The notes beneath the pieces were generated by a model. That model saw nothing but the letters and a program-made list of their open reading frames with translations, had not been told where the DNA came from and ran no database searches. A stretch of DNA of 24,044 nucleotides from a virus. Positions within the stretch are counted from its first letter, which is position 1, and each line of letters starts with the position of its first letter. A program made the translations under genes and the position numbers. The stretch is from the IMG/VR virus record IMGVR_UViG_3300042301_004526, positions 1 through 24,044 of that record. One strand, given 5' to 3'. Shown here one piece after another: positions 15,454 to 23,712 of this stretch.

Positions 15454-16327
15454 TTAATTCTTCTAATATTTTATAAAAGCTTTTATTGTTTTTTACGTGT
15501 TCCACCATATCTATACCAGTCATTCTTTCATTCTCGTGCCACCAAGTTTCAAAATAATAATTGTAAAATAATTCGGGATGATTTCTAAACATTAATGTCA
15601 TAATATCTTCTTCATGGTATAATCTATTATCGTGTTCAGAAACTTTATAAACATAATCTCTAAATAAGTCAACAATTGGTTTCCATATTTCTTTTTTACC
15701 ACCAAAAATACCACCTATAATATGAATCATTCTATTATATTCGGTAAAATGAATTGGGTTTACTGTTCCAGACCAATAGTTTCTATCATTTTCTTTTCCA
15801 ATTAATGTAAATTTGTCTCCAGTATTAACCATTAAGTTTTCCAAGAATTTATTATTAAATAATGAACTCTCATAATAACCTTTATTGTGAGGTCCTCCCG
15901 GTATTAAATATTTGTCAGGTATTAAACCACAGTGTGATAATCCCGCGTCAATCCAAAAATAATAATCGTAAGACATATCTTCAGATAAAAACCAAATAAA
16001 TTTCATATATTGAATCTCAATACATCTATCCCCCACTTTAATTCCTTCGATATCCTTATATTTACCGATAAGTTTAGAAAATTCATTATTGTGTAAATTA
16101 AACACGGAAAATTGTAATTTATCTCGACTAACATTATTTTCATCGTAGAAAAATTGTTCTAAACTATTTAATTCTTCTTCGGAAGTATAACATATAAAAT
16201 CAGCATCATTCATTTTTAATAATGATAATAAACTCCATCTATAATGTCCTTCACGACTATGTCTACCACCTAATTCAGTTCCATTTAATTTTGTGTATAT
16301 TGCCGTAATAATTTTAATTTTTTTCAT
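15446..16327 (-). CDS. HtrL/YibB-family protein, 293 aa
   Basis: This is a stand-alone relative of the N-terminal half of the following gene. It opens KIITAIYTKLNG, has WIDAGLSH at 125-132 and IIGGIFGGKKEIW at 203-215, and ends with a helix-rich segment containing YHEEDIMTLMFRNHPELF. The family occurs in lipopolysaccharide and capsule clusters and is considered glycosyltransferase-like; its exact reaction is not known to me. Two such proteins side by side suggest duplication and divergence. It starts three bases after the stop of the GT upstream and overlaps the downstream gene by eight bases, so they are translated together. Confidence 0.75.
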   Translation of the reverse strand: MKKIKIITAIYTKLNGTELGGRHSREGHYRWSLLSLLKMNDADFICYTSEEELNSLEQFFYDENNVSRDKLQFSVFNLHNNEFSKLIGKYKDIEGIKVGDRCIEIQYMKFIWFLSEDMSYDYYFWIDAGLSHCGLIPDKYLIPGGPHNKGYYESSLFNNKFLENLMVNTGDKFTLIGKENDRNYWSGTVNPIHFTEYNRMIHIIGGIFGGKKEIWKPIVDLFRDYVYKVSEHDNRLYHEEDIMTLMFRNHPELFYNYYFETWWHENERMTGIDMVEHVKNNKSFYKILEELNE

Positions 16328-16330
16328 CTT

Positions 16331-17050
16331 CTATTCATTAAATCTTTTATTATATTTTTCATTTCCCCAATCTGAAAAATGTGGTAAATGAAATGGAGCA
16401 AAATTATTTGTTGGTTTAATTTTATGTTGGATTTTTGAATAGTAAATTCTACCCATCATATCTCCATCTTCTGCACCCCACCCAACATACTTTTCATCAA
16501 ACCCACCCAAAGATGTTAATAAATTAGTATCGGAAATGTAAACACCACCTAATCCACCGGTATGATGTCTTAATGGACCATTTTCTTTGGCTCCTGAATA
16601 TGCATAAGACCAATCCGCCTTTTCAATAATAAATTTATCATCAATAATATAATCAGAAACATTGTCATTTAATTTTGCTAAATCAAAAGTACAAACATCT
16701 CCTTTATCTAAAGATTTAATTAATTCCAAAAGTTTTTCGTAATCTTGTTCATGGAAGAAAGCATCACAATCAATTACCATAAAAAAATCATAGTTTTGTT
16801 TATCCTTTAGAATTATGTTAGTTTTTTCTGATTTTTTATAAACACCTAAAGGATATGAAATGTGAATTGAATCTGAAATTATTTGCTCTGGTGAAAAATC
16901 ATATAAAGACGATTCAACGGTAATATCGTTTAAGTTAAGATAACTTGACAATTTTTTTAATTCCTTCCAAGAAAAATTAACATTTCTTATTCTGGTTGAG
17001 TCGGGTTGACCATCATCCCAAAATTTCATGTTTAATGAAATACTATTCAT
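16331..17050 (-). CDS. GT-A glycosyltransferase with galactosyltransferase-type C-terminal motif, 239 aa
   Basis: The DxD metal site is VIDCDAFF (D94, D96). The C-terminal acceptor region GGLGGVYISDTNLLTSLGGF leads to YVGWGAEDGDMMGRI (W191-D197), the WGxEDxD signature of the beta-1,4-galactosyltransferase C-terminal domain and related GT2/GT7 enzymes. The length suits a single soluble GT-A domain with no membrane segment. Sugar and acceptor cannot be deduced. It overlaps the GT10 gene upstream by eight bases. Confidence 0.82.
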   Translation of the reverse strand: MNSISLNMKFWDDGQPDSTRIRNVNFSWKELKKLSSYLNLNDITVESSLYDFSPEQIISDSIHISYPLGVYKKSEKTNIILKDKQNYDFFMVIDCDAFFHEQDYEKLLELIKSLDKGDVCTFDLAKLNDNVSDYIIDDKFIIEKADWSYAYSGAKENGPLRHHTGGLGGVYISDTNLLTSLGGFDEKYVGWGAEDGDMMGRIYYSKIQHKIKPTNNFAPFHLPHFSDWGNEKYNKRFNE

Positions 17051-17978
17051 TTATTAGTAATTTAATTCTTTCCCAAATATTATATTTAGGATTTATGAAA
17101 AAATCTTTTTTTAATTTTTTTATGTTGTCATAGTATTGTTCATATAGGTTTGATTCGTTATCCACTATAGACTTAACTTTATTAACCATTTCATCCATAG
17201 TCATGTTATTAATAGAGATATAACAATTATCAGGTATTAATTCATTAATGTTGGAACATCCTAAATAAATTGGGATTGTGTTTGTTAAAACTGCATCCCA
17301 AAATTTTTCACTAATATAATTTTTTTGAATGGTGTTTTCACAAGCCACGGAAAATTTATAGTCATCAAGACCAACATGTTTGTTCCAAACCTCTCCTTTA
17401 ATATTTTCACCATTAGATACCCAATAAGTTCCGTAAACATCAATCCTGTTATCTTTAGATAATTCAATACCTAAATTGGTTCTTTCTTCATAATTTATTT
17501 TATTAGTATTTGGATTCTGTAAATGATTGTAATGACTATAAGTGTCTTTTCTAATTATGATTGAAACTGACTTGTTTTTTGAATAGTCTTTATCTTTTAA
17601 TTTAGAAGACCAATCCCATTCTTCTCTATGGTCATTTTCTCCTCGACCCGCATAAAACATTGGTAATAATGTTTCTATGTATTCTTCTCTATCAGGATAC
17701 TCTAATTTATCAGATATTAATATTTTTGAACAGTAATCGTGTATCCCATCTTTTGGTTGATTTGGGGACCATAAAGGTTCCTGTGAGACATAAAAAGTTT
17801 TTTCTTTTTGGGTTTCAATTTTGTCCCAATCGGTTCTACCAAATACTATTGTATAGTCCGGATTTTCAGTAACAAAAGAATACTCTGTTAAATCTGCACT
17901 CGGTACAAATTGTCTAATCATTCTTGAATTTAGTGACAATGCATCGGTCCACCAACATTCTAATTTTATTTTAATCAT
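17043..17978 (-). CDS. GT10 family fucosyltransferase
   Basis: The family transfers fucose from GDP-fucose, usually in alpha-1,3 or alpha-1,4 linkage. The donor-binding C-terminal signature is clear: KFSVACENTIQKNYISEKFW at 208-227 (with E214, N215, and Y221-I-S-E-K225), then DAVLTNTIPIYLGCSNINEL and PDNCYISI. The N-terminal half has FYVSQEPLWSP, an equivalent of the family's ESP segment. At 311 residues it is typical of bacterial enzymes such as those of Helicobacter. There is no membrane anchor. No gene for GDP-fucose synthesis is in the window, so the donor would come from the host or from outside the window. Confidence 0.88.
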   Translation of the reverse strand: MIKIKLECWWTDALSLNSRMIRQFVPSADLTEYSFVTENPDYTIVFGRTDWDKIETQKEKTFYVSQEPLWSPNQPKDGIHDYCSKILISDKLEYPDREEYIETLLPMFYAGRGENDHREEWDWSSKLKDKDYSKNKSVSIIIRKDTYSHYNHLQNPNTNKINYEERTNLGIELSKDNRIDVYGTYWVSNGENIKGEVWNKHVGLDDYKFSVACENTIQKNYISEKFWDAVLTNTIPIYLGCSNINELIPDNCYISINNMTMDEMVNKVKSIVDNESNLYEQYYDNIKKLKKDFFINPKYNIWERIKLLINE

Positions 17979-17992
17979 ATTATTTTTTTTAA

Positions 17993-18592
17993 TTATACAA
18001 TCTCCATAGATAGGCTATTATATCTTACAAATTTATCAGGACAATATTTAAAAACATGTTCATTTTTAAGTTGTCTAATGTCTAAGGCGTAATGACCATC
18101 GGCATTCCTATAAGAAATATTATGTATGTATGTTTTTTTTATCATACGATATCTCATCATGAACGATGCAATATCACAAAGACCTAAATTAAATCTATGT
18201 TCACCATCACCGTACAATCTAATTTTTTCAGTCAAACCCGCTTTTTGTGAAAATAAAACTAAATCAACATTAGAATTTTTTTCTTCATTATATGTTGAAA
18301 TTAAATCCCAAGTAACAACATTATCGTCGTCTAAAAAATAACACCAATCATTATCATCTACAGGTATATCGGTGATAAAATAATTTCTTTGTTCGTGACC
18401 CCAAATATGTGAAGTGTCTATCTTATAAAATTTAACTCTATCATCTTCTTTTAAAAAACTAAAATCATCTTCTCCAATGGTATTACTACCCTCGATTAAA
18501 TGCCAATTAAAATCATCAACTTGATGTTTAATTGTTGAGTATATCACCTTTAAATTATTATATCGATAAAGAGGGGTAATAAAATGTATCAT
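17993..18592 (-). CDS. Small GT-A glycosyltransferase, 199 aa
   Basis: The N-terminus MIHFITPLYRYNNLKVIYST is a GT2-type opening strand and helix, and FLDDDN (86-91) is the metal-binding acidic motif. The HIWGHEQRNYFITDIP segment fits the helix before that motif. A histidine (DGHYALDI, near residue 167) may be an acceptor-side residue. It is shorter than usual, so only the catalytic core is present. Its ATG overlaps the upstream stop as ATGA, indicating coupled translation. Confidence 0.78.
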   Translation of the reverse strand: MIHFITPLYRYNNLKVIYSTIKHQVDDFNWHLIEGSNTIGEDDFSFLKEDDRVKFYKIDTSHIWGHEQRNYFITDIPVDDNDWCYFLDDDNVVTWDLISTYNEEKNSNVDLVLFSQKAGLTEKIRLYGDGEHRFNLGLCDIASFMMRYRMIKKTYIHNISYRNADGHYALDIRQLKNEHVFKYCPDKFVRYNSLSMEIV

Positions 18593-19440
18593 ACTATGTA
18601 ATTTTTAAAAATTAAAGACATTTCATTGTCCGAATCATCTTTCATTTTTTTTAACGTTAAATTTAAATTAGTTAAATATTTTTGTCTAAAAAAATTGTAA
18701 TTCTCTAAAACGTTATTTATGGTTTCAACCATCTTATCATATGAAGACCATATAATATGTTCATGGTATGGAATATGTTCTTTATATGGAGATTCTTCAC
18801 TAATAACTAATATACCTGTCATTAAAGCGGGTAAAACTCTTAATTCTTCTAAAGTACAATATTTGTCTGTTTGGTGTATATTAACTAATACTTTATAGTC
18901 ATCCATAACACTTTTAATAATATCTTTAGAATACATAACACTACCTCCACACGCATTATGAAAATAATCCATATCAACTTTTTGATGGATATTATTCCTT
19001 CTTGGAGTTGAACTATGAATTGTTAAACAATTTTTAACCCTATTACCAATATTATCTATATCACTAATATCATAAATTAATGGAGGATAATACCGAAAAA
19101 TATCTGAATATTCTTTAAAATGGTTAGATATTTTTATGTTATTTATATTTGAGTTTGAGTACTCAAAAACTGATTCTAATTTAATTAATTCTTCAAATCT
19201 ATACACCTCACAAGAATAAGTACCATCACCATTATTAGTAATGGTGTGTTCATATTGAAAGTTTAAATTAACATCTTTTGATATATTATTACACCCAAAA
19301 TTAATTGAATAGGGAACATTATTTTTTGTTAAAAACAAAATAATACCATTAAGAATATATTGGTAATATTCGTTTATATTTGAATTACCATATTTTGTTT
19401 CATAAAATAATTCACTTTTATTAACTATTTTACTTTCCAC
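18589..19440 (-). CDS. GT-B-like glycosyltransferase, 283 aa
   Basis: The recognisable part is the C-terminal donor-binding half: YKVLVNIHQTDKYCTLEELR (182-201), then VLPALMTGILVISEESPYKE and a closing segment IIWSSYDKMVETI. The TLEELR-PAL-TG-VISE order resembles GT1/GT4-type proteins, where the acidic residue contacts the nucleotide sugar. The N-terminal 130 residues are Asn-rich and not recognised. The start codon is GTG, overlapping the TAG stop of the upstream GT by one base; no better in-frame ATG was noted nearby. Family assignment is tentative. Confidence 0.6.
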   Translation of the reverse strand: MESKIVNKSELFYETKYGNSNINEYYQYILNGIILFLTKNNVPYSINFGCNNISKDVNLNFQYEHTITNNGDGTYSCEVYRFEELIKLESVFEYSNSNINNIKISNHFKEYSDIFRYYPPLIYDISDIDNIGNRVKNCLTIHSSTPRRNNIHQKVDMDYFHNACGGSVMYSKDIIKSVMDDYKVLVNIHQTDKYCTLEELRVLPALMTGILVISEESPYKEHIPYHEHIIWSSYDKMVETINNVLENYNFFRQKYLTNLNLTLKKMKDDSDNEMSLIFKNYIV

Positions 19441-20186
19441 TATAAATTTTCTTTATTTTCCATAAAAAATCTTTCGTATGGATATAGTTGTATGTCTTCT
19501 AATAGTTGTTCACATTCTATATCTTCAGGGAAATAATATATGTCTCCATTACATTTATATTTTTGGTTAAAGATATAATTCCTATTAAAAAAAGAGTATT
19601 TGCCAACTCCACTTTTTATATGTTCATGTCTTATATTTGAAATAATATTTTCAAGACCTCCTGCATGTAATCTGAAAACTTTTTTTCCCTTTTGTTTATT
19701 TAACCGATACATAATATCACCATCTTCTTCCCCAAATCCAATTAATCGTTCATCAAAATATCCTAACTCATCAACAAATTTTTTGTTAACAACAAAAAAT
19801 GAGAATGTGTTGTTAATAATACTTAATCCAAAATATTCTGGAGATTTAATATGACCAGAGACAACTTCAAACATATTGTCAGAAGTAACATTAATATCAT
19901 CATTCAATATTAATAAATCGTCTTTAGTTGAATGTATTAATAACGTGTTCCACATCTTTGATAATCCTCTTGTCTCAACAAAAAATATTGGAAATACATT
20001 TTTATAATTAAGACATAGTGATAACATTTTTTGTCTATATTCTTCAGAAAAGTTTGAATCCTTTTCACCATTAATGCATATAAAAATATTATTATCAACA
20101 CCTAAAGTTCGAATACTTTTTACTAATGACTCGACAAAATCATATCGTAATGAAAATGTGGTAATACCAATGTCAAAATTATTCAT
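19440..20186 (-). CDS. GT2-type glycosyltransferase, 248 aa
   Basis: The opening FDIGITTFSLRYDFVESLVK is a GT-A strand-helix, with the metal site ILNDDINV (D96, D97). A C-terminal FGEEDGDIMYRL (151-162) matches the W/F-G-x-E-D-x-D acceptor motif also seen in the 239-residue transferase at 16331-17050, so the two may be related. The sugar is unknown. The gene begins one base after the methyltransferase-exostosin stop and shares one base with the next gene. Confidence 0.82.
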   Translation of the reverse strand: MNNFDIGITTFSLRYDFVESLVKSIRTLGVDNNIFICINGEKDSNFSEEYRQKMLSLCLNYKNVFPIFFVETRGLSKMWNTLLIHSTKDDLLILNDDINVTSDNMFEVVSGHIKSPEYFGLSIINNTFSFFVVNKKFVDELGYFDERLIGFGEEDGDIMYRLNKQKGKKVFRLHAGGLENIISNIRHEHIKSGVGKYSFFNRNYIFNQKYKCNGDIYYFPEDIECEQLLEDIQLYPYERFFMENKENL

Positions 20187-20187
20187 A

Positions 20188-21579
20188 TTAATTTAATTTA
20201 TTTTTAATTTTTAAATCCAAATTACTTTTAAAGGTTGAGTACCAATTAAATACGTTATTGTGTAATTCATTATATTGGTTATTGTCCATATTATAATATT
20301 TTACAATTTCATTCCAAGAATTAACTACAGGTAATGGAGAATCTCCCCAAACTTTAGTAAAATATTCTAAGTTGTTGTAATTTTTTAAAATTGGTATTGA
20401 ACCTGATTCTAAACACTCCATCAATCTAAATGAGTCAGGATGAACCCATCCCATAGGACACGGAACAAATTTTGTTTTACCGTAAATTGAAATACATTCG
20501 TCTTGAGTTAATGATGTCGAACAATTCCATGAATTTGTTTTATGTATAAAAACATTTTCCATATTTTCAATCACAGACAATAACTCTTGTCTATCTGATT
20601 TTGGTTGTCCGATAAACGCAAACACATACTCTTTTGTTTTTGACAAATTTTCATTCTTATTAAGAAATCCTGATTTTACACCTAAAGGAATAAATGTAAC
20701 ATTTTCATCACTAATATTTGAATCATAATAATTTCTAAAAACATTTTTTGCCTTTGAATAATAGTCACAATTATGACTTAAGTTTTCGTTAGAGAAATGT
20801 AACAAATAAAAAGTATAACCTAGTTCAACAAACTTGTTTAAATAGTTATTGAAGTCATCAGATATGTTATTTGAATTGTTAGAATAAATAATTACAGAGT
20901 TATCTAAAACAGTAGATAATTTACCGTCATCAAATATTCTGTTTTGTTCAACATTTTTAAATAAAAATTCTGTGGTATATTCAAATTCAAAAGTCGTTTG
21001 GTCTCCATTAAATGTTTGCCAAATTAAATTAAGAGGTTTTGTTTGTTTTCTATGAATTAAAAGTTTGTTGTTATTATGTAATTCAAAAGGTATATTTTTT
21101 TCTTTAAACCATTCTATTGTATTAACACAATCATACGCATGTAAATCCTCAATAACGTATAACCCATTTTCTTTTAAATGAGGATATAATGTCTCAAAAC
21201 TTTTAATATGGTGAAAATGGGTGTGAAGTCCATCATCAATAATAATATCGTAATTACCTCCATACTCACTTACACATCGGTTTAAATCCTCAGTTACACT
21301 TTGGTCTCCAATGAATATTCGAACATTTTCTTTTTCATATTTTTTACAATCTTGATTTATGTCAAAGCCAATAAAATCAATATTTGAAAAGAACTCGGTC
21401 CACATTTGTATTGAAGCACCAGGAAATCTTGGGTCAGCAACACCTATTTCTAACATCTTAATTTTTTCATCTTTTAATGGATAAAATAATTCTTGATATG
21501 TTTCGGTATAAGAGTGATATTCAAAATGTTTGGTTCCTTTATCAGTACCAAGTCTATTTGCTATTTCTGTTAGTGTCAT
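20188..21579 (-). CDS. SAM methyltransferase fused to exostosin-like glycosyltransferase, 463 aa
   Basis: Residues 1 to about 165 are a class I SAM-dependent methyltransferase of the MycE/CmcI type: NRLGTDKGTKHFEYHSYTET, the SAM-binding LEIGVAD at 43-49, IIDDGLHTH (113-121) and IEDLHAYD (143-150). The second half, from about residue 185, ends with an exostosin-type transferase signature: FAFIGQPKSDRQELL, then CPMGWVHPDSFRLMECLESG followed by SIPIL. The two activities could add a sugar and O-methylate it, or modify successive residues (inference). Fusion of these two domains is unusual to me. Confidence 0.8.
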   Translation of the reverse strand: MTLTEIANRLGTDKGTKHFEYHSYTETYQELFYPLKDEKIKMLEIGVADPRFPGASIQMWTEFFSNIDFIGFDINQDCKKYEKENVRIFIGDQSVTEDLNRCVSEYGGNYDIIIDDGLHTHFHHIKSFETLYPHLKENGLYVIEDLHAYDCVNTIEWFKEKNIPFELHNNNKLLIHRKQTKPLNLIWQTFNGDQTTFEFEYTTEFLFKNVEQNRIFDDGKLSTVLDNSVIIYSNNSNNISDDFNNYLNKFVELGYTFYLLHFSNENLSHNCDYYSKAKNVFRNYYDSNISDENVTFIPLGVKSGFLNKNENLSKTKEYVFAFIGQPKSDRQELLSVIENMENVFIHKTNSWNCSTSLTQDECISIYGKTKFVPCPMGWVHPDSFRLMECLESGSIPILKNYNNLEYFTKVWGDSPLPVVNSWNEIVKYYNMDNNQYNELHNNVFNWYSTFKSNLDLKIKNKLN

Positions 21580-21590
21580 AAATTAATGAG

Positions 21591-22196
21591 TTATTTCTTT
21601 TTTATTATTGATGTAACACTTTGATTATATTCTGGTGTTTTAGACCATATTCTAATATCGGCAACATTATTTTTTATGTATTCCTTTTCATCGTCTAAGA
21701 TATGATTGGATGCAATGTTGTTAGTAAATTTAAATGATTGTAACATATCTAAAGTAGTTATTAAATCATCGGGAAAAATAGTCCCAAAATTTTCTATTCT
21801 TGATGTATGTAAGTCTTCTAAAATATAAATTCCACCTTTCTTTAATCTTTTAAATAATATTCCAAACGATACTTGTTGTTGTTTCATTGTGTGACCACCA
21901 TCATCAATAATTATATCAAACTCAACATCAACTTCTTTTAAAAAACCATTTAAAGAGTCTCTATCTTCTTGATTAACGATGTATGTTTTAACTCTTTCTT
22001 CATCATATTGAGTTTTATCCTCAATGTCAATTCCGTAAATGTTACCATCTTTAAATTTATCTGATAAGTATTTAAGACTTCCACCATAATATACTCCAAT
22101 CTCTAATATATGTTTACTATCACTTACTTCATTAAAATATGGTTCGTAAACATCTATGAATCCATGTGCGTATTTATCCGTATTATATTGTTCCAT
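21591..22196 (-). CDS. SAM-dependent methyltransferase, 201 aa
   Basis: This is a stand-alone relative of the methyltransferase half of the downstream gene. It has YNTDKYAHGFIDVYEPYF, the SAM loop LEIGVYYGGS (31-40), IIDDGGHT (96-103, whose acidic and His residues match the metal-dependent MycE-type site) and YILEDLHT (about 124-131). It probably O-methylates a sugar hydroxyl. It ends 11 bases before the next gene. Two copies of the fold side by side suggest duplication with one copy later fused. Confidence 0.82.
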   Translation of the reverse strand: MEQYNTDKYAHGFIDVYEPYFNEVSDSKHILEIGVYYGGSLKYLSDKFKDGNIYGIDIEDKTQYDEERVKTYIVNQEDRDSLNGFLKEVDVEFDIIIDDGGHTMKQQQVSFGILFKRLKKGGIYILEDLHTSRIENFGTIFPDDLITTLDMLQSFKFTNNIASNHILDDEKEYIKNNVADIRIWSKTPEYNQSVTSIIKKK

Positions 22197-22203
22197 TTTA
22201 TTT

Positions 22204-22350
22204 TTAACTAACGTTATTATGATTTAATTGAGCTGTTAACCTATCACACCATTCTTTTGATTCTGAGTCAGGCCAAACAACCAAATGAGAAGGTATCTCA
22301 TCAGTTTGAAACTCTCTCCATATCTTACAATATTTATCAAGGTATCTCAT
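22204..22350 (-). CDS. Small hypothetical protein, 48 aa
   Basis: An ATG at 22350 opens 48 codons ending at TAA (22204-22206). It fills the only larger gap in the island, with three bases to the upstream gene's stop and seven to the downstream start, the same close spacing as its neighbours. It is rich in Trp, Asp and Glu (WREFQTDEIPSHLVVWPDSE) and has no motif I recognise and no membrane segment. Spacing is the main evidence that it is translated. Confidence 0.5.
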   Translation of the reverse strand: MRYLDKYCKIWREFQTDEIPSHLVVWPDSESKEWCDRLTAQLNHNNVS

Positions 22351-22353
22351 AAT

Positions 22354-23712
22354 TTATTTTTTATTTTCAATATAAAAGTTTAAATCTTCAGGAGTTCCTA
22401 GTCCCCACATATTTTTAACTTCATAAACTCTTATTTTTTTATTGTCTTCTACCGCCTGATTAAAAACAGGACAAACGTAAAATTCATTATTAACCCTAAC
22501 ATTTTTTTCAATCATTTGTTCGGCATATTTTACAAAATCAGAACCATGTTTCCAATAATAAAACCCTACAGTTGCATTATCCGAAATTGGATTTTTCTCT
22601 GCCACTTCAGTAACATATCCTGTTTCATCTATTTTAACAAAAGACCATTTAGGGTGAGTGGCTTTAAACGTAACTATACCACCATCCGCATCAGTCTCAT
22701 TCATCTTATACATAAATTCATTTGAATCCCATTCAACAAATTGGTCTGAATTAGCAAAAAACAATGGAGAATCGTTATTAATAAATTCTTTAGATAATAA
22801 AGCGGTACATGCAGCTCCTTCGGTAATACCATCAACCTCAACAATTTTACAATTTGGTGTTATTAAATTTAATAAAGTATCTAAGTTATATTTTTCACGA
22901 TGTGATTTTTGAACCACGTAAATGTAGTTGGCATCAATGTTTAAATTGTCAACAACAACTTGAATCATTGGTTTATTATTTACATCAATAAGTGGTTTTG
23001 GAAATGTATATCCGGCTAATTGAAATCTTGACCCAGCTCCAGCCATTGGAATAAGAATGTTCATTTTATGGTCTTCCCATTTTGGTGTCATCATATTATG
23101 TCCTGATTTTATTTCTAATATTTTTTTTGTTATGTTAATATAAGTAACTTCAATTGGAGATTTTACTCTAAAAACGTGAGATTTACTTCTCGACGCGGCA
23201 AGTAAACCATATGGAGAATCTTCAACAATTAAAGTTTCTTCAGGTAAACACCCAACCATAGATATCACTTTCCAATAAATTTCGGGGTGAGGTTTTGAAT
23301 TTTTAACATCTTCATTAGATAAAATTAAATCAAAAAATTCAATAATCCCTAACTTAGATAATACCGTTAAAACAGTTTTTCTAATACTATTAGAACACAC
23401 CGCCAACTTATAACCTTCATTAACTAACATAGTCATTGTTGTAATTAAATCCGTATTATATTTTAAATTCCTTAAAGATTGTAAAGTATAAGTTTGTTTA
23501 TTATCCCAAATTTCTTTGAATTGTTCTTTAGGTAAACCTTTACGTTCGTGTAACATATCTAATTTTTGATTTGTTTTTAAACCATCATAAATTGATAAGT
23601 GTTCATCCCAAGTTATTGAATAACTACCTAATGCCTTATTTAAAGATTCATAATGAATTTCTTTGGCCTCAACCAATACTCCATCTAAATCAAATATTAT
23701 TGTTTTAATCAT
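22354..23712 (-). CDS. HAD phosphatase fused to sugar nucleotidyltransferase, 452 aa
   Basis: The N-terminal half is a HAD hydrolase of beta-phosphoglucomutase type: FDLDGVL (D8 nucleophile, D10), VCSNS (S107), NSKPHPE (K140) and IVEDSPYG (E164, D165). The second half starts MNILIPMAGAGSRFQLAGYT (M217 on), with the GxGxR loop and FPKPLIDVNNKPMI, then NSDQ (N321-D323), the nucleotidyltransferase signature that activates a sugar phosphate with NTP. The fusion would combine phosphate handling with formation of an NDP-sugar. M217 could be an internal start. Its start overlaps the upstream gene by eight bases. The precise sugar is unknown. Confidence 0.88.
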   Translation of the reverse strand: MIKTIIFDLDGVLVEAKEIHYESLNKALGSYSITWDEHLSIYDGLKTNQKLDMLHERKGLPKEQFKEIWDNKQTYTLQSLRNLKYNTDLITTMTMLVNEGYKLAVCSNSIRKTVLTVLSKLGIIEFFDLILSNEDVKNSKPHPEIYWKVISMVGCLPEETLIVEDSPYGLLAASRSKSHVFRVKSPIEVTYINITKKILEIKSGHNMMTPKWEDHKMNILIPMAGAGSRFQLAGYTFPKPLIDVNNKPMIQVVVDNLNIDANYIYVVQKSHREKYNLDTLLNLITPNCKIVEVDGITEGAACTALLSKEFINNDSPLFFANSDQFVEWDSNEFMYKMNETDADGGIVTFKATHPKWSFVKIDETGYVTEVAEKNPISDNATVGFYYWKHGSDFVKYAEQMIEKNVRVNNEFYVCPVFNQAVEDNKKIRVYEVKNMWGLGTPEDLNFYIENKK

